IMG/VR virus record: IMGVR_UViG_3300021959_008125
Location: 21,866-85,865 of that record
Source: a virus
Length of the DNA: 64,000 bases
Direction: 5' to 3' (one strand)
Positions 43,832 through 52,738 of this stretch are shown in pieces. How positions within the stretch are numbered: position 1 is the stretch's first letter; the number at the start of each line of letters is the position of its first letter. The notes below the pieces were generated by a model. The model searched no databases, was not told the origin of the DNA, and saw only the letters and a program-made list of their open reading frames with translations. Made by a program: the position numbers and the translations under genes.

Positions 43832-45277
43832 ATGCCAAAAATTATAGATCCGGATCAGTTGAACCAAGGCACAGAGGTAGAATTCCTTTCAGGTTCACTC
43901 CAAATTAAACTTAATACTGCAGGTAATCTATCGACTGACGGAGTATCAATGCAGGCACTTTATTCATTCATTAAAGAAGAATGGAAAAATGATGATAACC
44001 TCATCAAATTCCCATTCCCAATGGTATCTATTACGACCGAGCAGTTTGAATTTATTAACGGCTGGGATCTATCCGGTTCAGCTGCTGTTTCTGCATTACA
44101 AGATACTGCAGGGTCTTGGACTTATATAAAAGACGGTGGATGGGCAGTTGTTAACTCGGCTGGTAATAATACCCAGGAGTGGATGAATATTACTACACTA
44201 GGTGCTTTTAACGCCGGTACTGACCAAGCCTATTACTACCAGACTTCAAGCGGGGACATAGTTAATACAGTACTTCAAGGTGAAGTTAACCAAGGTATTC
44301 AGATTTTATCTTCTGGTTCTATTCCAGGTGAAGAATTTGACTATAGAACTTTCTTTAAGATCTACTTAAGAGAGCAAGGAAAAGTATATGCATTCTACGA
44401 TCTTATCGCAGAACAGAACTTAACAGCTTTAACATATAGAAAGTTTGCCCTACCTTTAGCAAACTCTTTAGACCTTAATATTGAAGCAACTGATAATGAT
44501 ATTACAGGATCAACTCCTTATACAGGAATGTCGATTACATACTTTACTGAATCGTTTGCAAGAGATATTTCAGGTACATCTAGAAACTTCCACGTATTAA
44601 TTAACGGTAACAGTGGTACAAAACAGCAAATTTACGAATTTGTACAGAAACAATTAAGATCTGGTTCAGGATTTGATATCGATGCTGGTGCATCTTTTGC
44701 TAATGTAACCGGTTCGGTAGCAGAAGAATTATTAGAATTCGTTGGGAACACACTTAAAACTAAATTCCAAACATCAGTAGGTGGAAATGCAGCAATTTCA
44801 GGTGGTGTATTTATCGAAAATACTTTAGCAATTGATGCCAACGACTTGGCATTTAGAGATGACCTTAATGTAGAAAGAACATTTGACTTCGTTGCAGCTG
44901 GTAACTTACTATTTAACTCATTCTTACAGTCGGATACCGATGCAATCTACAAAGTATTCTTTACAAATGATGATGCAGGAGATAACACAGGAAGAGATTT
45001 CGGAACTCAGGATGCTATTATCATTTTCCAGAATGACGGGACTACACCTCTAACAGGTTCTGTTGCAACAAGTGCATCAAGAGATTTTGATTACAACTTC
45101 GATAAAAACGTACAAAGAGGAACAGACTCTTCAGGTTCAGTTGTACCATTTACCGGAGTAGCAATCGGATTAAGCTCAGCACAGTATGTAGTTGTTACAG
45201 GTACAATTACTAGATCAACAACGAATACAATTAACTTCGTTGCAGCACAAGAAAGAAACTATTCTAACCCAGCTTAA
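43832..45277 (+). CDS. Virion-surface / fibre protein with conserved NGW domain
   Basis: A 481-residue protein. Near residues 40-80 it has ALYSFIKEEWKNDDNLIKFPFPM and FEFINGWDL, which matches in order a segment of the protein at 49728 (DLYSDWKEWV, then FFLINGWRI). The rest is Ser/Thr/Gly/Asn-rich beta sequence. The last residues (AQERNYSNPA) resemble the end of the next protein. A strong terminator follows. Likely a fibre or baseplate-attached surface protein. Confidence 0.65.
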   Translation: MPKIIDPDQLNQGTEVEFLSGSLQIKLNTAGNLSTDGVSMQALYSFIKEEWKNDDNLIKFPFPMVSITTEQFEFINGWDLSGSAAVSALQDTAGSWTYIKDGGWAVVNSAGNNTQEWMNITTLGAFNAGTDQAYYYQTSSGDIVNTVLQGEVNQGIQILSSGSIPGEEFDYRTFFKIYLREQGKVYAFYDLIAEQNLTALTYRKFALPLANSLDLNIEATDNDITGSTPYTGMSITYFTESFARDISGTSRNFHVLINGNSGTKQQIYEFVQKQLRSGSGFDIDAGASFANVTGSVAEELLEFVGNTLKTKFQTSVGGNAAISGGVFIENTLAIDANDLAFRDDLNVERTFDFVAAGNLLFNSFLQSDTDAIYKVFFTNDDAGDNTGRDFGTQDAIIIFQNDGTTPLTGSVATSASRDFDYNFDKNVQRGTDSSGSVVPFTGVAIGLSSAQYVVVTGTITRSTTNTINFVAAQERNYSNPA

Positions 45278-45303
45278 GAGTTAGATAGTTAAATAATAAA
45301 GAA

Positions 45304-45331
45304 TGGGGTCTTTTGATCCCATTTTTTTTTC
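45304..45331 (+). terminator. Intrinsic terminator after fibre gene
   Basis: TGGGGTC / GATCCCA stem of 7 bases with a TTTT loop, followed by nine Ts. Confidence 0.85.
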
Positions 45332-45340
45332 TATTTATAT
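45332..45340 (+). promoter_or_regulatory. TATTTATAT late-type promoter motif
   Basis: Directly follows the T run of the terminator and ends 35 bases before the next ATG. A terminator followed at once by the motif fits a boundary between two late units. Confidence 0.5.
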
Positions 45341-45375
45341 ATAGAATTAATTCTAAAGTTATTATATTGTAGTAA

Positions 45376-46956
45376 ATGGCCGCAGGAAATTATCAAGTAG
45401 ACTTAACAGTAATAGACTTAGCAGAAGTTAACACTAACTGGGTTGATATTAACCAGGCCGGTGGTGGGGGTGCTAATGAAGCTGCGGTTGACTTTGCTAT
45501 TCAAGGTACTAACGCTATTTCAAGACAGGTTAACAATACTCGAAGGGGTGTACTATATAATAATGGTGCGGGTATAGCTTTAGGTATTGATGATCATGTT
45601 TATGTTTGGACCGTCTCCGCAACCCCTGGTATTACCGATTTAAAATCAGCCGGTGGTATTAGAATATCAATAGGAGACACTACTAATGATTACTATGATT
45701 TTTATGTAAACGGTTCAGACACTCTTCCCCAGGGTGGTATGACTAATTATGCTATATATTATACAGGTTCATTTGCAAGTTTACAAAATGGTACTCCAAC
45801 CGGAAACCCACAGTACTTTGGTTCTCAAATTGTAACAGTTGATACTGCAAGGGGGCTTAATTTTGCATGTGATGCAATTAGATACGGTACAGGATATTAT
45901 ATCTTTGATGGTGATGCTACTACCCCGATTACATTTGATAGTGCTTCTCAAGATAATGATTTAAATGCTAATAGATTTGGAGTACTTACTGCAGTACCTG
46001 GTGGTTTTGCACTTAAAGGTAGGTTTGTAATAGGACAAACAACTGCTAGTGTAGCAACTCAAGCATACTTTCAAGATTCTAACACAGCAGTTACTTTTAC
46101 AGATACAGAATATTCACTACCGGATTTTACACAGGTAAACTTTGATCATCAATCTACAGTAGCAAATTTAACAAACATATCATTTACGGCAATAGGAACA
46201 AACAACCCAGGACAGTTAAATGTGTTAAATGCTTCTACTACTGCCTCTTTTAATTCCCTAGTATTTAATAACATAGGACAAACAAAATTAAATGCTAATA
46301 CTAGTGTTACAGGCTCTACCTGGAATACCTGTGGGGTTATATACCAAAGTGGATCAGGTATAACAACATCTACTTTTAATAGTACCTCATCACCTAGTGC
46401 CTCTATTATATCTAATGATCCATCGTTAATTAATAATTCAAACTTTGTAGGTGATGGAACAAAATTTGGTATAGAAATAGATACAGCCGGTACGTATAAC
46501 TTTACTTCTAATACATTTACCGGTTATGTTTCTGGTTCAGATCCAGGAGCAGAATTACTATTTAACCCAACAACAGGTACCGGTGATTTAACATTAAATG
46601 TGTTAGGAGGAGGAAGTAATCTAAACTTTATTAACCGTTCTACCGGTACAGTAACAATAAATAACAATATTCAGGTAACTTTAACAGGTATGAAAGATTT
46701 TACCGAAGTTAGAATACTTGATGTAACTACTCCTTCTAACCCTATTGAATTAGCAGGTATAGAAAATGTAGTTTCTGCATCAGTTGGTGCAAATGATAAT
46801 GATTTTTCTTTCTCACAACCGGCAGGTACTTTCGTAGATATTGTAGTTCATGCTTTAAACTTTGAATATCAAAGAATATCTAATTTTGAAGTACCAACAG
46901 CTGCAACTGAAATACCAATTCAGCAAAGAGCAGATAGAAATTATAATAATCCATAG
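45376..46956 (+). CDS. Beta-rich virion fibre protein
   Basis: A 526-residue protein rich in Asn, Thr, Ser and Gly with regular short strands in the second half (NLTNISFTAIGTNNPGQLNV, FNSLVFNNIGQTKLNANTSV), the look of a beta-helix stalk. The C-terminus QQRADRNYNNP parallels that of the preceding fibre protein. No catalytic motif is seen. Probably a host-recognition or fibre component. Confidence 0.65.
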   Translation: MAAGNYQVDLTVIDLAEVNTNWVDINQAGGGGANEAAVDFAIQGTNAISRQVNNTRRGVLYNNGAGIALGIDDHVYVWTVSATPGITDLKSAGGIRISIGDTTNDYYDFYVNGSDTLPQGGMTNYAIYYTGSFASLQNGTPTGNPQYFGSQIVTVDTARGLNFACDAIRYGTGYYIFDGDATTPITFDSASQDNDLNANRFGVLTAVPGGFALKGRFVIGQTTASVATQAYFQDSNTAVTFTDTEYSLPDFTQVNFDHQSTVANLTNISFTAIGTNNPGQLNVLNASTTASFNSLVFNNIGQTKLNANTSVTGSTWNTCGVIYQSGSGITTSTFNSTSSPSASIISNDPSLINNSNFVGDGTKFGIEIDTAGTYNFTSNTFTGYVSGSDPGAELLFNPTTGTGDLTLNVLGGGSNLNFINRSTGTVTINNNIQVTLTGMKDFTEVRILDVTTPSNPIELAGIENVVSASVGANDNDFSFSQPAGTFVDIVVHALNFEYQRISNFEVPTAATEIPIQQRADRNYNNP

Positions 46957-46958
46957 TT

Positions 46959-47159
46959 ATGAATAGACGATTTAAAATTATAGAAACTAATTTAGAAAAT
47001 ATTACAGATTCACATTTTGAATGTAACACTGTAATAGGAAAAAAGAATAATTTATTGAACTCTACTTTAAGAACGGTAATGTTTGATGGTATCTATGTAG
47101 AGTTGAGAGGCTTTAAAGGATATATAAAAGGAGAAGTTCATGGAATTCAACCAGAATAG
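46959..47159 (+). CDS. Hypothetical small protein
   Basis: A 66-residue protein beginning 2 bases after the fibre gene stop. It is predicted alpha/beta with a basic N-terminus (NRRFKIIETN) and a C-terminal FKGYIKGEVHGI hairpin. No family recognised. Its place directly after the fibre gene suggests a fibre-assembly or structural accessory protein. Confidence 0.5.
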   Translation: MNRRFKIIETNLENITDSHFECNTVIGKKNNLLNSTLRTVMFDGIYVELRGFKGYIKGEVHGIQPE

Positions 47160-47207
47160 TTTGTAGATAAAAATAAAAGTACTATATTAAAATAAAAACT
47201 ATATAAA

Positions 47208-47414
47208 ATGGCAAATAGCGTAGATTTAGCAATCAGAAAAGTAAGAGAATTACAATCATTAGTTTATGATAACAATGCTTCTAGAACAGACTTATTTAAT
47301 AAATGTGAAGAAGTAATGAAAGAAATGAATAATGCTTCGGCTGAGATTAACACTAATTATGAAACAATCTCTGAGAAACTTACTAAACACATGAACACTG
47401 GTCGTAAACAATAG
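47208..47414 (+). CDS. Small coiled-coil protein
   Basis: A 68-residue, almost fully helical protein (DLAIRKVRELQSLVYDNNAS, then FNKCEEVMKEMNNASAE). A CTATATTA element at 47182-47189 resembles the replication-class promoter core. It is flanked by fibre genes. It may be a trimerisation or assembly factor; function not shown. Confidence 0.55.
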   Translation: MANSVDLAIRKVRELQSLVYDNNASRTDLFNKCEEVMKEMNNASAEINTNYETISEKLTKHMNTGRKQ

Positions 47415-47425
47415 AAAATAACTAC

Positions 47426-47435
47426 TATTTATTAT
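47426..47435 (+). promoter_or_regulatory. TATTTATTAT late-type motif
   Basis: A one-base variant of TATTTATAAT, 49 bases before the large surface-protein gene at 47485. Weaker than the other copies. Confidence 0.35.
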
Positions 47436-47484
47436 TATAATCATGTCTCACAGGCATGGTAAAGTTATGTTATACAATTAAATT

Positions 47485-49728
47485 ATGGCCGGAGAAAAAT
47501 TATTTACCAGAATACCCCCAGCAAGTACTGGTGCTAGAATAGGATTTAGACACAGAGCAATAATTCCTTACGAAAATAGAACAGGAACGTTTGTAGCTGA
47601 TGATATTTTAACTGGAGCTACAAGTGGTATTCAATATCTTATATATAAAGAATTTGCAACCAATGCAACTACCGGATATATAGAGGTAGGATATGATGAT
47701 GCATCGGTATTTAATAACGTAGAACCAACAGCAGGTGAAAATTTAAATGATGTAAATGCCAACACTATCGCTCAGGTATCTAATACTATTGCAGTCACTG
47801 AAGTTTATACAAATGAATCAGTAATCGTCGGTGGGGATAATACTACCAACAGGTTAAATGTAGATGTATTTGGTGCTGCAAACACAACATTTTCCGAAGG
47901 AGCTCCTCAATTATCAGGATTCGGTAAATTAAGAACCACTGAAGATAAGTTACTTGCCAACTACGAATTTAATAATAGTATACTTCCAACTCAATTTGCA
48001 AATACCTTAACTGGATCAGGAGCAATTTCATTTGATTCAGACGGTAAAGCAGCTAAATTAGAAGTGGGCTCAGATACAAATGCACTAGTAACACATACTT
48101 CCAACCTTTATCATCCATACTCTATTGGTAATAACAACTTTTTTGTATTAGGTACTAGAGTAGGAGATACAGGAAAAACAGGAGTAGTTAGAAACTGGGG
48201 ATGTTTTGATTATTTAGATGGATTTTTCTTCCAATTAAATGGTACTTCATTAAGAGTTGTACATAGATGGACGATGGACGGTAACGGTACACAAAATATG
48301 GCCGTTGCACAATCTGCTTGGAATAAAGATACTCTAGACGGTACAGGAGGAGATTCTAACCCATCAGGTATGAACATAGATGTATCTAAATCTAACACAT
48401 ACTGGATTGATTATCAATTTATCGGTGGTGGTAGAACCAGATGGGGTGTATTCTACAAAGGTGAAAGAATTGTATGCCATGAGATGTTCCATCATAACGG
48501 ATTATCTCCATCTCTAACTCCTGCTATCAACAACCCTATAGCTTCTGCGGCAAGACCAATTTGTTGGTCGATGAAAAATACAGGATCACCAGGAGCAGGT
48601 AGTGAATACTACGCCTTAGGTGGTGCAGTATACTATGAAGGTTCAGCAGATTTAAGTCAGGAAGGTTCTACAAAACTTTATGCAACCAATGTAACAATTC
48701 CTTCAGGTTCTGGAGGAACATATTATGCTTTTGCTTTAAGACCTACAAAAAATTTACTAAGTGGGGCAGAAAATCATTCAATTTATACCCCTAAAGAATT
48801 AGATATAGAAGCTTTTAGTTCTGTTGATGAATCTGACGTTAAAGTAGAAGTTAGAATATTTCAAGCCTGTCAAGTAAGAGGAGAAAACTTCCAAAGACAA
48901 ACTTACTCTGAAGTTGAAGTAGATAAGAGTGGAGAGCACGTAGGTCACGGTCCTGAAATATTTAGAAAGCATTTTACCGGAGACGCTACAATTAACTTTG
49001 CAAACATTATCTCAGGGGTACAGTACGGTACTATTAGAAATAATTCAGAAGCAGATGATGCTAAAAATGTACAGCCTTTAACAGCAATCACAAATGCTGA
49101 TCCTGCAGTAGTTACAGTAGGAACTAATCCATTGTTTGGTACTGCAAGACATTATTTTGCAGACAAACAAGCAGTTATTGTACAAGTGGTGACAGCAACA
49201 GATGCAGCAGCAGCATTAAATGGAAATACTTATTATCTATCTTATGTAGATAGTAACGAAACAAAATTATATACTTCAACAAGTGATATAGACGATGATA
49301 GAAAACCTAGAGAAGCTAACCTAACTTTTGCTTCCGGTAGTTCCGTAGCTGTAGGAGAAACTATTACATTTACAGGTGCCGGTACTGCAGTTGTAACTGC
49401 ATTTAGTAGCAATACAGCATCTTTAGAAAACAGAACTAATGCTGCCTTAGACACAGGACTTGCCGGAGGAACAGTATGGTCAGGATCAAGTGGTGCTAAT
49501 GGTACTATTACTAGTATAACACAACAGACTGCTACATATCCTTTGGATTATGAAACTAGCCTTTTAGCTGTAGATGGTTCAGGCTGGTCTGCTCCTGCTA
49601 CTGATGGAGAATTCTTCGGAACACCTCCTTCACAGCCTGCATGGGTATTCATGATACGTCCTTTCTCAGCTAAAGCGTTTGATATCGAAACAAGATGGTC
49701 GCTTAACTGGAGAGAACGTACTCAATAA
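47485..49728 (+). CDS. Large virion-surface protein
   Basis: A 747-residue protein. The start EKLFTRIPPASTGARIGFRHRAIIPYENRTGTFVADDILTG is typical of large structural proteins in T4-like marine phages. The middle resembles a carbohydrate-binding jelly-roll (YWIDYQFIGGGRTRWGVFYKGERIVCHEMFHH). The C-terminal part is Ala/Thr-rich beta sequence. Probably a baseplate-attached or fibre protein that binds host surface sugars; the binding role is inference. Confidence 0.65.
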   Translation: MAGEKLFTRIPPASTGARIGFRHRAIIPYENRTGTFVADDILTGATSGIQYLIYKEFATNATTGYIEVGYDDASVFNNVEPTAGENLNDVNANTIAQVSNTIAVTEVYTNESVIVGGDNTTNRLNVDVFGAANTTFSEGAPQLSGFGKLRTTEDKLLANYEFNNSILPTQFANTLTGSGAISFDSDGKAAKLEVGSDTNALVTHTSNLYHPYSIGNNNFFVLGTRVGDTGKTGVVRNWGCFDYLDGFFFQLNGTSLRVVHRWTMDGNGTQNMAVAQSAWNKDTLDGTGGDSNPSGMNIDVSKSNTYWIDYQFIGGGRTRWGVFYKGERIVCHEMFHHNGLSPSLTPAINNPIASAARPICWSMKNTGSPGAGSEYYALGGAVYYEGSADLSQEGSTKLYATNVTIPSGSGGTYYAFALRPTKNLLSGAENHSIYTPKELDIEAFSSVDESDVKVEVRIFQACQVRGENFQRQTYSEVEVDKSGEHVGHGPEIFRKHFTGDATINFANIISGVQYGTIRNNSEADDAKNVQPLTAITNADPAVVTVGTNPLFGTARHYFADKQAVIVQVVTATDAAAALNGNTYYLSYVDSNETKLYTSTSDIDDDRKPREANLTFASGSSVAVGETITFTGAGTAVVTAFSSNTASLENRTNAALDTGLAGGTVWSGSSGANGTITSITQQTATYPLDYETSLLAVDGSGWSAPATDGEFFGTPPSQPAWVFMIRPFSAKAFDIETRWSLNWRERTQ

Positions 49729-50456
49729 TGTCAACACTAACACATTTTTACAATTTTTATAATCTTTGGGAACTCTATCATAAGGTAACTTTTGATGGGG
49801 TTAACAAACTTATTCTAATTAATCCAGGAGTAACAGATATAAGTGTACAAACAGATTTATATTCAGATTGGAAAGAATGGGTTAGAAATGAAGATTATTT
49901 AAAGTTTTTACCACCTTTTAATACTGTAGGGGGTGAACCAATTGTTGGGGGACAGTCTCTTGATGTTACATTCTTCCTTATTAATGGCTGGAGGATAAAA
50001 CCCTATTATGGTAGTTACACCTTAAATATAGTCGGTAACTTATTTGAGGTAGATGGAGGGTCTATAAAAGTTGATGCTGATGTAGTTACTAACGTTCCTA
50101 ATAACATTGCAATTAACCTCAATACTTCGGTTATTGTAAGAACAGTAGATGTAGAATCAGTAGCATCAGGCTCTGGTTTAACCGATGCAGAAAGTACAGC
50201 ATTATTTAACATTGAAGGAAAGGTTGTTTCCATCTTTAACGGTGCAACCCCCGTCTCTGCCTCATTAGAGCAAGCGCAACTAACTACTCTTAACGACATA
50301 TCAGCGAAAGTAGCAGAGATATGGGCATTGCATGGATTAGACGTTTCTAATCCGTTAACTGTTACAAGAACTTCTAGAACATTTGATGATATAGTACAAT
50401 CAATATCTACTATCGGTACTGGAAGTGCTCAAGAGACTACAATTACTCGATTGTAA
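49728..50456 (+). CDS. Virion-surface protein with conserved NGW domain
   Basis: A 242-residue protein sharing one base with the previous gene. Near the N-terminus it has ISVQTDLYSDWKEWV, FLPPFNTVGGEPIVGGQSL and FFLINGWRIKPYYG, a segment matching in order the motif in the fibre protein at 43832. The C-terminal half contains short helices that may form a trimer stalk. Likely part of the fibre or baseplate periphery. Confidence 0.65.
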   Translation: MSTLTHFYNFYNLWELYHKVTFDGVNKLILINPGVTDISVQTDLYSDWKEWVRNEDYLKFLPPFNTVGGEPIVGGQSLDVTFFLINGWRIKPYYGSYTLNIVGNLFEVDGGSIKVDADVVTNVPNNIAINLNTSVIVRTVDVESVASGSGLTDAESTALFNIEGKVVSIFNGATPVSASLEQAQLTTLNDISAKVAEIWALHGLDVSNPLTVTRTSRTFDDIVQSISTIGTGSAQETTITRL

Positions 50457-50803
50457 TGAATAATATAGTCGATACATACGAAATTGCCACTGTAGGGCAA
50501 AATTTGTCTAATACCTTTACTTTAGCTTCAAACGGTATATTGATTGATATATTAATAGAAGATCTTGCACCAGTAGTTCCACCAGTAGAGAAGAAAGGTA
50601 AAGCACCTTCAGGTGTAGGGTATAGAGAAGAAAAAGAGGAAATTACCCGTAAAAAAATTACTGTAATTGTCACTTTAAACGGCAAGCAATACAAAGAAAG
50701 TATAATTGTAGAAGATAAACCTGAACTAAAAGTTGAAGATATAAATGTAGATGTTCAAGAGACTCAAAATAAACCAAGAATCCGAATATCTTTTGATATG
50801 TAG
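50456..50803 (+). CDS. Hypothetical beta-rich protein in fibre unit
   Basis: A 115-residue protein sharing one base with the preceding gene's end. It has a hydrophobic ILIDILIEDLAPVVPPVE segment, a charged Lys/Glu linker and a final KPRIRISFDM strand. It closes the structural block. No family recognised. Confidence 0.5.
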   Translation: MNNIVDTYEIATVGQNLSNTFTLASNGILIDILIEDLAPVVPPVEKKGKAPSGVGYREEKEEITRKKITVIVTLNGKQYKESIIVEDKPELKVEDINVDVQETQNKPRIRISFDM

Positions 50804-50822
50804 TTGGAGAATAAATTAAAAG

Positions 50823-50833
50823 TTCTTATATTT
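50823..50833 (+). promoter_or_regulatory. TTCTTATATTT promoter before preQ1-like leader
   Basis: It matches the replication/modification promoter class and lies 17 bases before the putative aptamer, so transcription would start just upstream of it. A TATTTATAT core overlaps at 50829-50837. Confidence 0.5.
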
Positions 50834-50849
50834 ATATCAATACTGACTA

Positions 50850-50882
50850 TAGTGTCGTAGCACCACTTTAAAAACACATTTT
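50850..50882 (+). promoter_or_regulatory. preQ1 class I-like riboswitch upstream of the queD-queE unit
   Basis: AGTG (50851-50854) pairs with CACT (50864-50867). The loop reads TCGTAG then CAC, and TTAAAAACA follows before the start codon. The order stem, TCGyAG loop, cytosine before the 3' stem strand and A-rich tail is that of the preQ1-I aptamer; the Thermoanaerobacter tengcongensis aptamer has loop UCGCAGUAAC and tail UUAACAAAACAA. A near-identical leader precedes folE at 57087. The tail ends at the ATG, which suggests control of translation. Pairing of the loop with the tail is weak here. Confidence 0.65.
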
Positions 50883-51140
50883 ATGAAAACAGAAGAACAA
50901 AGGTTATTAGATGAACTCTATGATGTAGAGACAAGAAGAGTAACCGGTGATAGCACTTCATCACCGTTAACAGCCGACAACTTACAAGACTACCCAGACG
51001 CAAAAAAACACCAAATTGTGTCGTTTATTAAATCAGGAATTAGAATTTTAGGATATTGCTTTATACCTTTCAATTTGGTAATTTCAGCAATTTTACTTAT
51101 ATTATCTGAAATAGTAGGTATAATCGAAGAATTAGTTTAA
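50883..51140 (+). CDS. Small membrane protein under preQ1-like leader
   Basis: An 85-residue protein with a soluble, charged N-terminal half and one or two hydrophobic helices at the C-terminus (ILGYCFIPFNLVISAILLILSEIVGII). It is the first gene after the preQ1-like leader, 3 bases before queD. I do not recognise a family. The position suggests a link to 7-deazaguanine metabolism, for example an uptake or membrane accessory; that is inference only. Confidence 0.6.
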   Translation: MKTEEQRLLDELYDVETRRVTGDSTSSPLTADNLQDYPDAKKHQIVSFIKSGIRILGYCFIPFNLVISAILLILSEIVGIIEELV

Positions 51141-51143
51141 GTT

Positions 51144-51608
51144 ATGGGAAAATTTCAATCAACAAAAGTATTTGACGGATTCTCTACAGTATTTCGTCAA
51201 TGGAAAGCAGAAACAACACATTGTAAGTATTTACACGGTTACGGAGTATCTTTTAAACTATGGTTTGAAGGAGATCTAGACGAAAGAAATTGGGTATGGG
51301 ACTTTGGCGGTATGAAAAGAGCTAAAGGAAAAATTGACGGTAAGACTCCTAAAGAATGGATGGATTATATGTTTGATCATACCTTTGTAGTAGCTGAAGA
51401 TGATCCGTATCTACAGTCATTTATTAAAATGGATGGTGTAGTAGCTCAAGTAAGAGTTGTTCCTGCAACAGGAGCAGAAAGATTCGCACAGTTTATCTAT
51501 GATAAAATTAATCCTTTTATTGAAGAAGAAACTGAAGGAAGAGTAAAAATTACAAGAGTAGAATTTAGAGAGCACGGTAAAAATTCAGCGATATATGAGC
51601 CTAGGTAG
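51144..51608 (+). CDS. queD: 6-carboxytetrahydropterin synthase
   Basis: A 154-residue member of the 6-pyruvoyl-tetrahydropterin synthase/QueD family, converting dihydroneopterin triphosphate to 6-carboxytetrahydropterin. THCKYLHGYGVSFKLWFEG carries the catalytic cysteine and zinc histidines (family CxxxHGHxY; the second His is Tyr here). WVWDFGGMKRAKGKI is the conserved DF segment, MFDHTFVVAEDDP the catalytic Asp-His region, and VKITRVEFREHGKNSA the closing strand with the substrate glutamate. It overlaps queE by 14 bases. Confidence 0.88.
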   Translation: MGKFQSTKVFDGFSTVFRQWKAETTHCKYLHGYGVSFKLWFEGDLDERNWVWDFGGMKRAKGKIDGKTPKEWMDYMFDHTFVVAEDDPYLQSFIKMDGVVAQVRVVPATGAERFAQFIYDKINPFIEEETEGRVKITRVEFREHGKNSAIYEPR

Positions 51609-52371
51609 AATAGAAGATTACGATAAAGGGCTACCTGTAGTAGAAGTTTATACAGCAGTACAGTCAGAAGGAAGTCGTCAAGGTTATCCTACGGTTGTTA
51701 TTAGAACTACCGGATGTACTCACAGATGTTACTTTGGTGAAGGCGGATGGTGTGATAGCTGGTATACCTCTATTCATCCGGAAAAAGGTAAATATACTTT
51801 TAACGACATTATTAAAAAGTATGATGAAAATCCTCATATATCTGAAATGATGCTAACTGGTGGGTCTCCTACAATGCACCCTAAGCTTGTAAATGAATTA
51901 ACTCACTTTGCTCACGAAAGAGGAATCTTTATTACAATAGAAACTGAAGGAAGTCATTTCTTAGAAACAGATTATCCTATTAATCTCTTATCTATTAGTC
52001 CTAAGTTTTCTAATTCTATTCCTAAAATAGGTGTTTTAACCCCTCAAGGTAGAGAAACTAATCAAAAGATGATAGATAAACATAACAGCTTAAGACTTAA
52101 TTTAGATGCTATTAAGAAATCTATAGAATATCACGATGATTATCATATTAAACCAGTATTGGATAAGAACCTAACGATCTATGGGGAGGTATGGAAATTT
52201 CTAGATGAGTTACAAATTCCTAACGATAAAGTATGGTGTATGCCTGCTGGAGATGATAGAGAATCACTGATGGAAAGTTATCCAGTAGTTATGGATTTTG
52301 TGAGAGATAAAGGATATAGATTTACTGGTAGATCCCACATAATGGCATTTGATACACAGAGAGAAGTTTGA
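51595..52371 (+). CDS. queE: 7-carboxy-7-deazaguanine synthase (radical SAM)
   Basis: A 258-residue radical SAM enzyme that contracts carboxytetrahydropterin to 7-carboxy-7-deazaguanine. VEVYTAVQSEGSRQGYPTVVIRTTGCTHRCYFGEGGWCDS contains the cluster cysteines; the spacing between the second and third cysteine is widened, as in diverged QueE proteins. MMLTGGSPTMHP is the SAM-binding GGxP motif and LLSISPKFSNS the conserved SPK segment. It is next to queD as in many bacterial operons. Confidence 0.88.
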   Translation: MSLGRIEDYDKGLPVVEVYTAVQSEGSRQGYPTVVIRTTGCTHRCYFGEGGWCDSWYTSIHPEKGKYTFNDIIKKYDENPHISEMMLTGGSPTMHPKLVNELTHFAHERGIFITIETEGSHFLETDYPINLLSISPKFSNSIPKIGVLTPQGRETNQKMIDKHNSLRLNLDAIKKSIEYHDDYHIKPVLDKNLTIYGEVWKFLDELQIPNDKVWCMPAGDDRESLMESYPVVMDFVRDKGYRFTGRSHIMAFDTQREV

Positions 52372-52532
52372 TGGACGAACTTTGGAATCAAATAGAAGCT
52401 CACTTAAGAATAGTTGATAGCAATTTAGGTATATGCTGCCAAGATTATTGTGATGCAGCTATAGCAAGAAGTGAACTAGAACAAGCCATAGATAAAATGG
52501 TAGAAATAAGATTAAAAATAGAAAACAAATGA
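52371..52532 (+). CDS. Small helical protein, 53 residues
   Basis: ATG at 52371 overlaps the queE stop; the frame ends at TGA 52530-52532, overlapping the next ATG. The product is helical with a central ICCQDYCDAA cysteine group. The overlaps at both ends support translation. No function can be assigned; the cysteines might bind a metal. Confidence 0.55.
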   Translation: MDELWNQIEAHLRIVDSNLGICCQDYCDAAIARSELEQAIDKMVEIRLKIENK

Positions 52533-52738
52533 CAAAAGAACTTTACAAAATGTTAAAAACATCTGCAGAAGCAGATAAAGCAAAAGCATTACTATCATTA
52601 GAGTTATTAGGAAATAAAGCTGTAGGTATTGGAGATCATTCCACAGAAGATTTTTATAATAATGCAGAAGAAGCTTTAATTAAACTGGTGGATGCTGATG
52701 ATAGGTTAAATACTTTAGATAAGTACTTTAAAAAGTGA
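52529..52738 (+). CDS. Hypothetical small protein
   Basis: A 69-residue helical protein (KTSAEADKAKALLSLELLGN at the start, ADDRLNTLDKYF at the end). It overlaps both neighbours by 4 bases. Not recognised. Confidence 0.55.
   Translation: MTKELYKMLKTSAEADKAKALLSLELLGNKAVGIGDHSTEDFYNNAEEALIKLVDADDRLNTLDKYFKK

Noticed and set aside
47448-47458. Short inverted repeat CATG...CATG before the large surface-protein gene
   Set aside because: The stem is only 4 bases and there is no T run, so it is not convincing as a terminator.
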